The notes: a model not told the origin generated them from the sequence alone. A stretch of DNA of 11,531 nucleotides from an uncultured Bacteroidota bacterium (GCA_903881065.1 CAIRRW010000190.1:1-11531); one strand, 5' to 3'. Positions 1 through 6,764 are shown, counted from the stretch's first letter. Program-made: numbers and translations.

Positions 1-1271
1 ATTATTGCTTTATCATAAATAGGTTTGATTATAACATTACCTTTTACATCAATGTATCCAACCTTATCATTAACTCTAAACACCGCTAATCCGTCAGAAT
101 AAATTTGCAAGTCATCATAAGTTGGAGGTATTATTTCATTACCATTTTCATCCACATATCCCCATTTCCCGTTTGATTCAATCAACGCACGCCCTCCAAT
201 AAAATCTTCCAGTTTATCATATTTAGGAGCAACTATTTTTCCATTTGAAATAGTTATAAAACCCCATTTGTTCTTTTCTTCGTATTTAATTATTCCATTT
301 TTACAATCGAGCAGATTGTGATAAATATAATTGATAATAACATTTCCTTTTTTGTCAACAGCTCCCAAAAGACTATCCTTTACTACTGTTGCAACCCCTT
401 CATGAAAATCATTTGCTTTCCAAAATATATTTGAAATTACAAGCTCACCTGTTGTATCTACGAAACCCCATTTCTGAAAACCTGATGAAGTAACGACGTC
501 TTTCACGGCTGCCATTCCATCCGAATAATCTTGCACTTCCAAATATTTCGGAACAACAATTCTTTCATTTTTTCGATTGATAAATCCCCAATTATTTCCT
601 TCCTCAAATGCAGCAAGCCCACAATAAAATTTATTAATTGTTTTATAAATTGCAGGTATCTGCATTTCGCCTTTATTATTAATGAAACCCCATCGTCCTT
701 TGAGTTTTACTCTTGCCAGTCCATTATGAAAATCATAAGCTTCTTCAAAACCATTGGGATGTAATAGTTCTCCTTTTTTATTAAGATAATTCCAGTTCTT
801 ATTCATCACCAACGCATAGTCGCCCTCAAAAGCATACGCAGAAATAAATCCATCTTTGGTTAATAAATTTCCTGTCGTATCAATAAAATTGTAGGTATGA
901 TCATCATCCAATATCATTGCAAAATTACTTTTGTAATTATAAACAAAGTTGTACTGCGGTTTCACTTTCACCTTTCCATCCTTACTTATGAACCCCCATT
1001 TCATATCTTCAAAAAATGGAAATATACCTTCGGATGGATAACCAGCAATTGTAGTTTGCCTATTATGAGTTGACAAGGGATACGTGATTTTATGAAACAA
1101 ATCGAAAATATATTTATAATCCCTGTTCATTAGTTGTTCGCCTTTATCATTAATGATAATCCATTTTGACAAAGAAGTTTCTTTTACAAATGCAATTCTG
1201 TTTTGTGCATTTAAATAGCGGACATTTATTAGTAAAACAAGAAGAATATTAATTAAAGATTTAAATTTCAT
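1..1271 (-). CDS. WG-repeat (KWG) secreted protein, partial (C-terminus outside the window)
   Basis: An open frame runs from ATG at 1271 to the left edge without a stop, giving 423 codons of an incomplete protein. Residues 1-23 form a Sec signal peptide ending LNAQ, so the protein is exported to the periplasm or cell surface. The rest is a string of about ten WG-type beta repeats of 33-45 residues. Diagnostic W-G-F/Y motifs stand at about residues 92, 194, 228, 268, 336 and 370; degenerate ones include NWNY near 160, LGAV near 302 and KVGY near 404. Each is followed by a polar turn such as N-K-G-E or D-E-N-G-N and then by I-I-x-P-x-Y, the usual continuation of the repeat. WG repeats are thought to form beta structures for protein or ligand binding; no enzymatic domain is visible. 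The gene is 146 bp downstream of the SulP gene and no good promoter was found in that gap. The specific role is unknown. Confidence 0.9.
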   Translation of the reverse strand, partial: MKFKSLINILLVLLINVRYLNAQNRIAFVKETSLSKWIIINDKGEQLMNRDYKYIFDLFHKITYPLSTHNRQTTIAGYPSEGIFPFFEDMKWGFISKDGKVKVKPQYNFVYNYKSNFAMILDDDHTYNFIDTTGNLLTKDGFISAYAFEGDYALVMNKNWNYLNKKGELLHPNGFEEAYDFHNGLARVKLKGRWGFINNKGEMQIPAIYKTINKFYCGLAAFEEGNNWGFINRKNERIVVPKYLEVQDYSDGMAAVKDVVTSSGFQKWGFVDTTGELVISNIFWKANDFHEGVATVVKDSLLGAVDKKGNVIINYIYHNLLDCKNGIIKYEEKNKWGFITISNGKIVAPKYDKLEDFIGGRALIESNGKWGYVDENGNEIIPPTYDDLQIYSDGLAVFRVNDKVGYIDVKGNVIIKPIYDKAI

Positions 1272-1417
1272 TTATAAATAGCAGTGTTACTTTTAATTTC
1301 TAAATTCGTTCCAACTTCACTTCCCTAATATACTCACAATCCATCAACCCTATTTCTTATTATTATCAATAATCAGTTGGAGTAAACCGATAAGTAATGT
1401 TTCTTTTTTGAAAACAA

Positions 1418-2968
1418 TTAGTGCAAAGCTGTTGTGTTTACAGTTTCAATTTCATTCAAGTGCAGGTCTATGTGGCGGTCGTGCGCTTTGTTGGCGTACT
1501 CACTTATTATTTCCAGAATATCATAATCGATAAATGTACAATCGGTACCATCAATAGTAAGCACACTATATTCGGGCACTTCGTCCAGCGCTTTTCGTAA
1601 ATTTACTTTGTTAAGGAAAGTAACGTTACTGTTAAGTTTAATGTAATGTGTCTGTATTCCTTCAAACTCTGTTTGCGTAATTTTATATTCCAGTTTAAAA
1701 TTATTGCGCACTATGTAATAGAATGAAATCAATAGCCCCATACTTACACCGATTAATAAATCAGTGGAAAGGATAACGATTATAGTGAAGATAAATGGAA
1801 CAAATTGTTTCCAACCGAGGCTCCACATGTTTTGAAATAGCTTTGGCTTGGTAAGGTTGAACCCCGTAATTAAAAGGATGGCCGCAAGTGCAGCATACGG
1901 AATTTTATTCAGTAAAAATGGAATGAATAATACGGCAAGCAATAGAAAAAGACCGTGAGTGAACGCGGATAGTTTGGTTCTTCCACCTGCATCCACATTG
2001 GCTGCACCCCTTACCACCACAGCTGTCATTGGTATTGCACCCAACAATCCGCAAGTCATATTTCCAATTCCCTGTGCAATAAGTTCGCGGTTTACAGGTG
2101 TTATACGGTTGCGTTTGTCTAGCTTATCAACTGCTTCAATACATAATAATGTTTCCAGTGTAGCAAGCAATCCAATGATGATTCCGTCCTTCCATATTTC
2201 AGTTGACGAGAAGAGTTTCGAGAAGTCGGGAAAGGTAATGTTGGCAAATATATTGGAAGGGATATTTACTAATTGAGTTTGCTTGAGCGAATATCCTGAA
2301 GCTGCATTAGTAAATATAATATTGGTGATGATGCTGACTACAACAACAATTAAAGGTGCAGGTATGATAGTTAATTTTTTTGCTGAAGGAAGCTGAAGAA
2401 TGATTAGTAGAAGCAATGATACCACCGTTATTAATATTGCTCCGCGAGTGATATGATGATTGAAAGCTTCGAAGTTTCCAAAGAAATTCTTCGGAGAAAA
2501 TAATTGAGGAAAGCCGCTAGTCCAGAAGTCAGGCTGATCATAACCCAATGCCAATGGAATTTGTTTTGAAATAAGAATGATTCCGATAGCCGCCAACATG
2601 CCTTTGATAACAGCAGATGGGAAGTAGTTTGCTATAGTTCCAAGTTTTAACAGGCCAAGTACTAGTTGAAAAAAACCGGCAATAATTACCACAAGTAGAA
2701 ATATTCGAAAGTCGCCAAGCGAAATAATCGAAGCGGCAACCAGCGTTGTTAATCCTGCAGCAGGACCTGATACTGCAAGTTGAGAACCACTAACAATTGA
2801 CACAACTAAACCACCAATGATACCCGATAGAAGTCCAGAATAAAGTGGCGCTCCTGATGCCAACGCAATTCCTAAACAGAGCGGAAGAGCAACCAGGAAC
2901 ACAGAAAGCCCGGCAGGCAAATCATGTTTCAGCCAAATAATCCGGTAATATTTTATTGTTCTTCTCAT
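1418..2968 (-). CDS. SulP/SLC26-family inorganic anion transporter with C-terminal STAS-like domain
   Basis: This 516-aa inner-membrane protein belongs to the SulP family, which moves sulfate, bicarbonate or similar anions, often with Na+ or H+. About residues 15-425 are hydrophobic with many membrane spans. Family signatures include the TM1 region H-D-L-P-A-G-L-S-V (15-23), SGPAAG at 67-72, GLLATLETLLCIEAVD at 266-281, N-R-E-L-I-A-Q-G-I-G-N at 293-303, and AIPMTAVVVRGAANVDAG at 311-328. Residues about 430-516 are a short soluble STAS-like domain with an IDGTDCTFIDYDIL stretch at the place of the usual STAS loop. The length is near the small end of the family, as in other Bacteroidota members. 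Substrate cannot be decided: bicarbonate and sulfate are both possible, and no carbonic anhydrase or sulfate-assimilation gene is next to it here. The ATG at 2968 opens directly into the conserved N-terminus. A -7-like box lies 25 bp upstream. Confidence 0.93.
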   Translation of the reverse strand: MRRTIKYYRIIWLKHDLPAGLSVFLVALPLCLGIALASGAPLYSGLLSGIIGGLVVSIVSGSQLAVSGPAAGLTTLVAASIISLGDFRIFLLVVIIAGFFQLVLGLLKLGTIANYFPSAVIKGMLAAIGIILISKQIPLALGYDQPDFWTSGFPQLFSPKNFFGNFEAFNHHITRGAILITVVSLLLLIILQLPSAKKLTIIPAPLIVVVVSIITNIIFTNAASGYSLKQTQLVNIPSNIFANITFPDFSKLFSSTEIWKDGIIIGLLATLETLLCIEAVDKLDKRNRITPVNRELIAQGIGNMTCGLLGAIPMTAVVVRGAANVDAGGRTKLSAFTHGLFLLLAVLFIPFLLNKIPYAALAAILLITGFNLTKPKLFQNMWSLGWKQFVPFIFTIIVILSTDLLIGVSMGLLISFYYIVRNNFKLEYKITQTEFEGIQTHYIKLNSNVTFLNKVNLRKALDEVPEYSVLTIDGTDCTFIDYDILEIISEYANKAHDRHIDLHLNEIETVNTTALH

Positions 2969-2992
2969 AAGTAAATATTAGGTCGTTATAGA

Positions 2993-3000
2993 CAAAAATA
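2993..3000 (-). promoter_or_regulatory. Candidate Bacteroidota -7 box for the SulP gene
   Basis: The minus strand reads TATTTTTG, a match to the Bacteroidota -7 consensus TAnnTTTG, ending 25 bp before the SulP ATG. No TTTG -33 element was found 19-21 bp upstream, so only half of the promoter is supported and the match could be chance in AT-rich DNA. Confidence 0.35.
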
Positions 3001-3130
3001 GAATGTTGTAGTTTTGTGGTAACGCCATGTGGTAATGACATACGCAGAAAAGTATTAAAATAGTTTTTGTGTTTTGTGCGGTTACACCAATAGCAAAAAC
3101 ATTTAAGAAAAGAGTTTTTTCTTTTAACAG

Positions 3131-3496
3131 CTACTTTGTAATATAAGTAAAAGTGCGGAAACCGTAATCTACTTCAACGTAGTTAATTTTTGCGTAGGTA
3201 AAAACCTTGTATTTTACAGAGCCTTCTTTATAAACCATCACATCTTTGTCAGGTTTAAAAAACTCATCATTTTTAAATAATTCAATTGCCTGGTCAAAAC
3301 TGCCATGCCCTAATGTTCCCCAAACCCAATCGTGTCCCTCGTCGCCTTTTCTTAAAGTTCTGTCAAATCCCGATTCGCTTGTATTGTGCTCCGTTGTCTT
3401 GTTTTGTGCAGGAAGCTTTTGGGAGTATCCAGATTTGGAAAGAAGAAATAATCCAAGTATTATAAATGTTATTTTACTTAATTTGTTATGAATCAT
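3131..3496 (-). CDS. Small secreted protein of unknown function
   Basis: I do not recognise this family. The frame is open from an ATG at 3544, but I prefer the internal ATG at 3496. It gives a 121-aa product that begins directly with a good Sec signal peptide: basic H-N-K-L-S-K, a hydrophobic core I-T-F-I-I-L-G-L-F-L-L, and a likely cut after S-G-Y-S-Q at residue 26. A -7-like box also lies between the two ATGs, so a transcript from it would contain only the second. The mature part of about 95 residues is polar and aromatic, with WVWGTLGHGSFDQAIELF in the middle and alternating beta-like stretches at the C-terminus (V-K-Y-K-V-F-T-Y-A, Y-V-E-V-D-Y-G-F-R-T-F). There is no cysteine in the mature part and no lipobox. 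It lies 88 bp downstream of the S46 peptidase and 162 bp upstream of SulP, with no evident functional link. A periplasmic or surface location is inferred from the signal peptide. Confidence 0.72.
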   Translation of the reverse strand: MIHNKLSKITFIILGLFLLSKSGYSQKLPAQNKTTEHNTSESGFDRTLRKGDEGHDWVWGTLGHGSFDQAIELFKNDEFFKPDKDVMVYKEGSVKYKVFTYAKINYVEVDYGFRTFTYITK

Positions 3497-3532
3497 TATG
3501 TTTTTCTTAACAGAGATAAAATTTAAAGCCGA

Positions 3533-3540
3533 CAAAAGTA
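3533..3540 (-). promoter_or_regulatory. Candidate Bacteroidota -7 box for the small secreted protein gene
   Basis: The minus strand reads TACTTTTG, an exact TAnnTTTG match, 36 bp before the preferred ATG at 3496. It falls just inside the longer frame from 3544, so a start site a few bases downstream of the box would exclude that upstream ATG. No convincing -33 TTTG is present at the usual distance. Confidence 0.35.
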
Positions 3541-3584
3541 ACAAAGAAATCGGAAACGTTTTTTATTGAATTGTTAACAAGCGA

Positions 3585-5738
3585 TTATTTAATAATATTC
3601 ATTTCACTTATCAGATTACTGGCACCGCCGAATTTATCAATCATAAATAAAACGTAACGAACATCAACACAAATAGTACGTTTGTACTTGCTGTCGAAAT
3701 AAATATCACCGCTCATTGCTTCCCAGTTGCCATCGAAAGCCAAGCCTACTAACTCGCCATCTGCATTAATAACGGGGCTTCCGGAGTTTCCACCAGTAAT
3801 ATCATTGTTGGTAATAAATCCGACATTTATATCTCTGTCTTTATTTGCATACATGCCAAAGTCTTTGTTCTTATACAATTCCTTTAATCGTGCAGGTACT
3901 TTAAATTCAAAATCATTTGGGTTTTCTTTCTCCATAACACCTGAAAGTGTAGTGTAATATTTATACTCCACACCATCTTTAGGCGAATATGATTTTACAT
4001 TTCCATACGTTAAACGCAACGTACTGTTAGCATCAGGATAGAATTTCTTTTCAGGATTCATTTCCATTAACGCTTTCACATATTTACTTCCCTGAGCATT
4101 ATTTATGGTAGCAAAAGCATCAAGGTGAGGTCGGATGTTTGAAATGTAATTGTTATAAAAGGCTATTGCGTAAGCGTAAGCTGGGTCTTTCTGCAGTTCT
4201 TTTAAATCAGGTTTTGCAAGGAATTTATCAGCATCAGATTTATGAATCAAAAAACTTTTCTTGAATACAGCAGCAGCAAATTTTTCAAATGTTTCTTTCG
4301 GAGTCTTGCCTTTATATTTTTTTACAATTTCTTCCATATATGCTGGGTGTTGGTCGGCAGGGATATTCTTATAAAACATTTCAGTAAATGCAGCAAGTAT
4401 TTTTTGCTCCGAAGCAAGGTTGAATGATTTATAAAAATCGTCCTCGTCTTTCAAAATTGCAGCCGCCGCTTTCCTTACTGCCGCGGTGTCCGGTTTCTCA
4501 GCCTTCAATGCTTTTTCCAGATCGCCATAGCCTAAAGCATAGGCTTCAATGGCGCTTCCGAATACTGCTTCATTAAGATACGTGCGGTGTAGGGCATATC
4601 TTTTATAATCTCCATAAGCTTCCTGAATGGTTTTCAAAATGTTTGAATACTCCGGTTTGTCTTTTGCCCAAACCAAAAACTGCTGTTCCATGTTTTGTTT
4701 TTCTTCAAAAACTTTCAAACGTTTTAATTGTTCCGTTTGTCCGATATAATATTTCCAGTAGTTGGCAATGCTTGCATATTTGGATGACATCAACAAACGA
4801 ATACTATCACTTTTATCCATTTGCTCTTTCCATGCTTTCAAGCGAATATCCCGTAGTTCAACTGTTGCAGGGTTTGTTTTATCAACTGCAAGCTGGATTC
4901 CGTATGATGTTTCATAACGGTTTGTTCGTCCCGGGAAACCGTATACCATAGTAAAATCACCATCCTGCAAGCCTTTAAGAGAAACGTTTAGAAATTTCTT
5001 AGGTTTGAAAGGAACATTGTCTTTTGAATAAGATGCTGGTTTATTATCTTTATTCGCATAGATGCGAAAGATGGAAAAGTCACCAGTATGGCGGGGCCAC
5101 ATCCAGTTGTCAGTATCTCCTCCGAACTTACCAATTGATTGTGGCGGAGCAGCTACTAAACGTATATCAGTAAATTTTTCGAACACAAATAAATAATAGG
5201 CATTGTCTTTAAAGAATGATTTCACAGTTGCCTCGTATGTTGTTTTTTCAGTTGCTTCCTTCTGAATGGATTTAAAGGTAGCTAACCTTACAGAATCCTG
5301 TTTTTTTGCATCAATACCTGACAATGCCTTGTTTACTTTATCCGATACGTCTTCCATGCGTATAAGTACGGATGCCCACATATTAGTATTTTCCTTTTCT
5401 TCAGCAAATGATTTAGCCCAAAAGCCATTGTCAAGTATATTATCGGAAGCAGTACTATGGTTTGCTATAGAACCATAACCACAATGGTGATTGGTAAATA
5501 ATAATCCTTTGTCTGATACTATTTCGGCAGTACAGCCTCCATTAAACCATACGATTGCATCTTTCAAGCTGGCATTATTAATATCATATAACTGTTCGGG
5601 AGTAAGCTTTAGACCAAGGCGCTGCATTTCCGCATAGTTATTTTTAAGAAGCATTGGTAGCCACATTCCTTCGTCTGCCTTTGCTATGTTTAAGGCTAGA
5701 ATATTTAAAGCTAAAAGTGTAAATACAATTCTTTTCAT
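3585..5738 (-). CDS. S46-family dipeptidyl-peptidase, DPP7-like (Gly at the S1 specificity position)
   Basis: This 717-aa protein is a full-length S46 serine peptidase, an exopeptidase that removes N-terminal dipeptides in the periplasm of peptide-fermenting Bacteroidota. Residues 1-21 are a signal peptide (cut near N-I-A-K-A). The chymotrypsin-like half-barrels flank a helical insert of about 300 residues. The catalytic triad can be read directly: His85 in TNHHCGYG, Asp220 in RHTGDFS, Ser652 in GGNSGSP. Asn211 and Trp212 in DNWMWPRHTGD match the residues known to hold the substrate amino terminus. Cys69 and Cys86 may form a disulfide. Asp669-Gly670 in FDGNWEAMSGD occupy the specificity position: Gly is typical of DPP7 (broad, hydrophobic P1) and Arg of the Asp/Glu-specific DPP11. 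The ATG at 5738 places the signal peptide correctly. Upstream is the 1 kb divergent intergenic region; no clear promoter was found. Family assignment is very secure, the specificity call moderately so. Confidence 0.96.
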   Translation of the reverse strand: MKRIVFTLLALNILALNIAKADEGMWLPMLLKNNYAEMQRLGLKLTPEQLYDINNASLKDAIVWFNGGCTAEIVSDKGLLFTNHHCGYGSIANHSTASDNILDNGFWAKSFAEEKENTNMWASVLIRMEDVSDKVNKALSGIDAKKQDSVRLATFKSIQKEATEKTTYEATVKSFFKDNAYYLFVFEKFTDIRLVAAPPQSIGKFGGDTDNWMWPRHTGDFSIFRIYANKDNKPASYSKDNVPFKPKKFLNVSLKGLQDGDFTMVYGFPGRTNRYETSYGIQLAVDKTNPATVELRDIRLKAWKEQMDKSDSIRLLMSSKYASIANYWKYYIGQTEQLKRLKVFEEKQNMEQQFLVWAKDKPEYSNILKTIQEAYGDYKRYALHRTYLNEAVFGSAIEAYALGYGDLEKALKAEKPDTAAVRKAAAAILKDEDDFYKSFNLASEQKILAAFTEMFYKNIPADQHPAYMEEIVKKYKGKTPKETFEKFAAAVFKKSFLIHKSDADKFLAKPDLKELQKDPAYAYAIAFYNNYISNIRPHLDAFATINNAQGSKYVKALMEMNPEKKFYPDANSTLRLTYGNVKSYSPKDGVEYKYYTTLSGVMEKENPNDFEFKVPARLKELYKNKDFGMYANKDRDINVGFITNNDITGGNSGSPVINADGELVGLAFDGNWEAMSGDIYFDSKYKRTICVDVRYVLFMIDKFGGASNLISEMNIIK

Positions 5739-5925
5739 TTTATTTATTTTGAATTTAATTTATAAAGGCTGTAAAAGTAAAATAATTTTTAATACATAAG
5801 ATATTAGGTTTGTTCATAGAAAGATGATAAGCAAATATTGACAATGAAATGTTTATGTGGATATGTTTTCATCGGATATACTTGCTGTATTGTGATTGTC
5901 GGGAGTAGTGTAAAAGGTAAATTTA

Positions 5926-6006
5926 TTATCCCTGTCTTTCCAGTCGGTCCGCAAACCATTGGCTTGATTTGTAATAATCATTAAATCCGTAGAATGGCCA
6001 AAACAT
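5926..6006 (-). other. Short minus-strand ORF (26 aa), possible gene or repeat remnant
   Basis: On the minus strand, ATG at 6006 opens a 26-codon frame whose second half reads YYKSSQWFADRLERQG before TAA. An overlapping frame (ATG 5981, stop 5853, 42 codons) also looks protein-like, with GLRTDWKDRDNKFTFYTT. The segment is less AT-rich than its flanks. It includes an imperfect hairpin at 5966-5987 (GATT/TAAT arms with a 2-nt bulge and an AATC loop). The D-Y-Y-K-S reading of GATTATTACAAATCA recalls the short dyad repeats (GGATT...AATCC type) scattered between Bacteroidota genes, so this may be a decayed copy of such a repeat. Neither frame can be called a gene with confidence. Confidence 0.2.
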
Positions 6007-6081
6007 AGGCTACAAATGCTTTAAAAAATAGTGAAATTGTAAAGATTTACTGATAAATTCGTAATAGTAAGTTTTTAATTG

Positions 6082-6128
6082 TTTGTTAATTTAATTGTTG
6101 ATTATTACGCTTGTTCGCTATTTATTTG
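6082..6128 (+). promoter_or_regulatory. Candidate promoter upstream of the 21-bp repeat array
   Basis: TTTG at 6082-6085 is followed after 20 bp by TACGCTTG at 6106-6113, one mismatch from the Bacteroidota -7 consensus TAnnTTTG. A second, weaker pair is GTTG at 6097-6100, 20 bp, then TTTATTTG at 6121-6128. Either would start transcription 50-75 bp before the ATG at 6187 and run through the repeat array. The region is very AT-rich, so chance matches are expected. Confidence 0.3.
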
Positions 6129-6186
6129 GTCTTTTTTTCTCTTTTTAATGGTTTTTAAAATTGCAACTAGCTGATAATGTATACTT

Positions 6187-6282
6187 ATGGGTTTTTACCT
6201 GCCAAAATCACCTCATGTTAAAGAGATTGAATCTCTTCGCATTAAGATCGAATCTCTTCGTATTAAGATCCAGTCTTATTAA
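6187..6282 (+). CDS. Putative 31-aa micro-ORF with heptad-like IESLRIK repeats
   Basis: ATG at 6187 opens a 31-codon frame starting M-G-F-Y-L-P-K-S-P-H-V-K-E, then two heptad-like units IESLRIK, then IQSY and TAA. The hydrophobic residues I, L, I recur with a seven-residue period, as in a short amphipathic helix. The codons of the repeat part are the first three units of the 21-bp array. I know of no family with this sequence. It may be a real micropeptide, an upstream leader ORF, or simply the way a non-coding repeat happens to read. In favour of coding: a near-consensus promoter stands upstream, and most differences among array units fall at third positions of this frame. Against it: short length and no visible ribosome-binding site (which is, however, usual in Bacteroidota). 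Confidence 0.3.
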   Translation: MGFYLPKSPHVKEIESLRIKIESLRIKIQSY

Positions 6283-6476
6283 CTAATGATTCAATCTCTT
6301 CGTATTAAGATCCAATCTTATTAACTAATGATTCAATCTCTTCGTATTAAGATGCAGTCTTATTAACTAATGATTCAATCTCTTCGTATTAAGATACAAT
6401 CTTATTAACTAATGATTGAATCTCTTCGTATTAACATTGAATCTTATTAACTAATGATTCAATCACTAGTTAAAGA
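6225..6476 (+). repeat. Tandem array of twelve 21-bp units (higher-order period 42 bp)
   Basis: Twelve consecutive 21-bp units begin at 6225, 6246, 6267 and so on to 6456. Eleven are well conserved and the twelfth is degenerate. Each starts with a core GATNCAATCT, GATNGAATCT or close variant. Two unit types exist: type A continues CTTCGTATTAA and type B continues TATTAACTAAT. The order is A A B A B A B A B A B and then the odd last unit, so most of the array repeats every 42 bp. Many type A/type B junctions can form a small stem, TAAGAT-NCA-ATCTTA, with a G-U pair where the second arm reads GTCTTA. A perfect 17-bp palindrome, AAGAGATTGAATCTCTT, marks the left end (6221-6237). An imperfect dyad, TTAACTAATGATT and AATCACTAGTTAA around one C, marks the right end (6447-6473). 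GTTAAAGAG occurs at 6217 and again at 6469, exactly 252 bp or 12 units apart. Unit length equals two DNA helical turns and also seven codons. It is not a CRISPR: there are no spacers. Confidence 0.93.
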
Positions 6477-6489
6477 GGCTATAAATTGA
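6286..6489 (+). other. Series of five in-phase micro-ORFs inside the repeat array
   Basis: ATGs at 6286, 6328, 6370, 6412 and 6454, all 42 bp apart and in the frame of the ATG at 6187, open tiny ORFs. They read MIQSLRIKIQSY, MIQSLRIKMQSY, MIQSLRIKIQSY, MIESLRINIESY and MIQSLVKEAIN. The first four end in TAA, and each next ATG follows after one CTA codon (TAACTAATG). The last ends in TGA at 6487-6489. Translation of any of them is unproven. The arrangement is described because it is regular and would permit reinitiation from one ORF to the next if ribosomes entered. Confidence 0.3.
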
Positions 6490-6668
6490 AGATTAGCACT
6501 TACTGGTTGATGCAAACACCACCAATCACTTTAATTTTTACTTCAATAATCAAAGTAAGTTAAGCGGCACAAAAGTATATGCATCGTTTTACTTGGTATC
6601 TAATTGCAAGTATGTTTATTGCAAAAATATGAACGTTCGTATACAAAATTCAACGGACAAAAAATGAT

Positions 6669-6700
6669 TTTGGTCATGTATAATTTTTATTCTATATTTG
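6669..6700 (+). promoter_or_regulatory. Bacteroidota housekeeping promoter of the adhesin operon
   Basis: TTTG at 6669-6672 (-33) is followed after exactly 20 bp by TATATTTG at 6693-6700 (-7), a complete match to the Bacteroidota consensus TTTG-N19-21-TAnnTTTG. It lies 64 bp before the ATG at 6765 and predicts a leader of about 60 nt. The 21-bp array ends about 190 bp upstream of the -33 element. Confidence 0.8.
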
Positions 6701-6764
6701 TGCAATTAATAAAACAGTAATAGTTAAAGAAAGTTCAGATTCAAATTACCAATAAAAATATTGT

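Larger units (their letters stand above)
5739..6764. other. 1 kb divergent intergenic region
   Basis: This stretch separates the minus-strand S46 gene from the plus-strand adhesin operon. It contains no ORF of ordinary gene size. Positions 5853-6006 hold two overlapping short minus-strand frames and a small hairpin. Positions 6013-6180 are very AT-rich and include promoter-like motifs. Positions 6187-6489 hold the 21-bp repeat array with its micro-ORFs. Positions 6490-6668 show nothing recognisable. Positions 6669-6700 are the adhesin operon promoter, followed by a leader of about 60 bp. Confidence 0.85.

Noticed and set aside
531..764. A plus-strand 77-codon frame.
   Set aside because: It is antisense to the continuous WG-repeat frame, whose motifs are unmistakable.
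1272..1417. Promoter for the WG-repeat gene (minus-strand TAGGGTTG at 1352-1345).
   Set aside because: It has one mismatch in the key TTTG part and no -33 element at the right distance.
3105..3123. Inverted repeat AAGAAAA / TTTTCTT just downstream of the small secreted protein gene, considered as a terminator.
   Set aside because: The stem is made almost entirely of A-T pairs in AT-rich DNA and the following U-tract is interrupted, so it is not distinguishable from chance.
1418..5738. A single operon of the four minus-strand genes.
   Set aside because: Gaps of 88-162 bp, separate -7 boxes before two genes and no functional theme make individual transcription more likely, although read-through cannot be excluded.
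6225..6476. CRISPR array.
   Set aside because: Units abut directly with no variable spacers and no cas genes are nearby.
6225..6476. Replication origin iterons or a plasmid origin.
   Set aside because: No replication initiator gene, DnaA-box cluster or partition gene is in the window, and the flanking genes look chromosomal.
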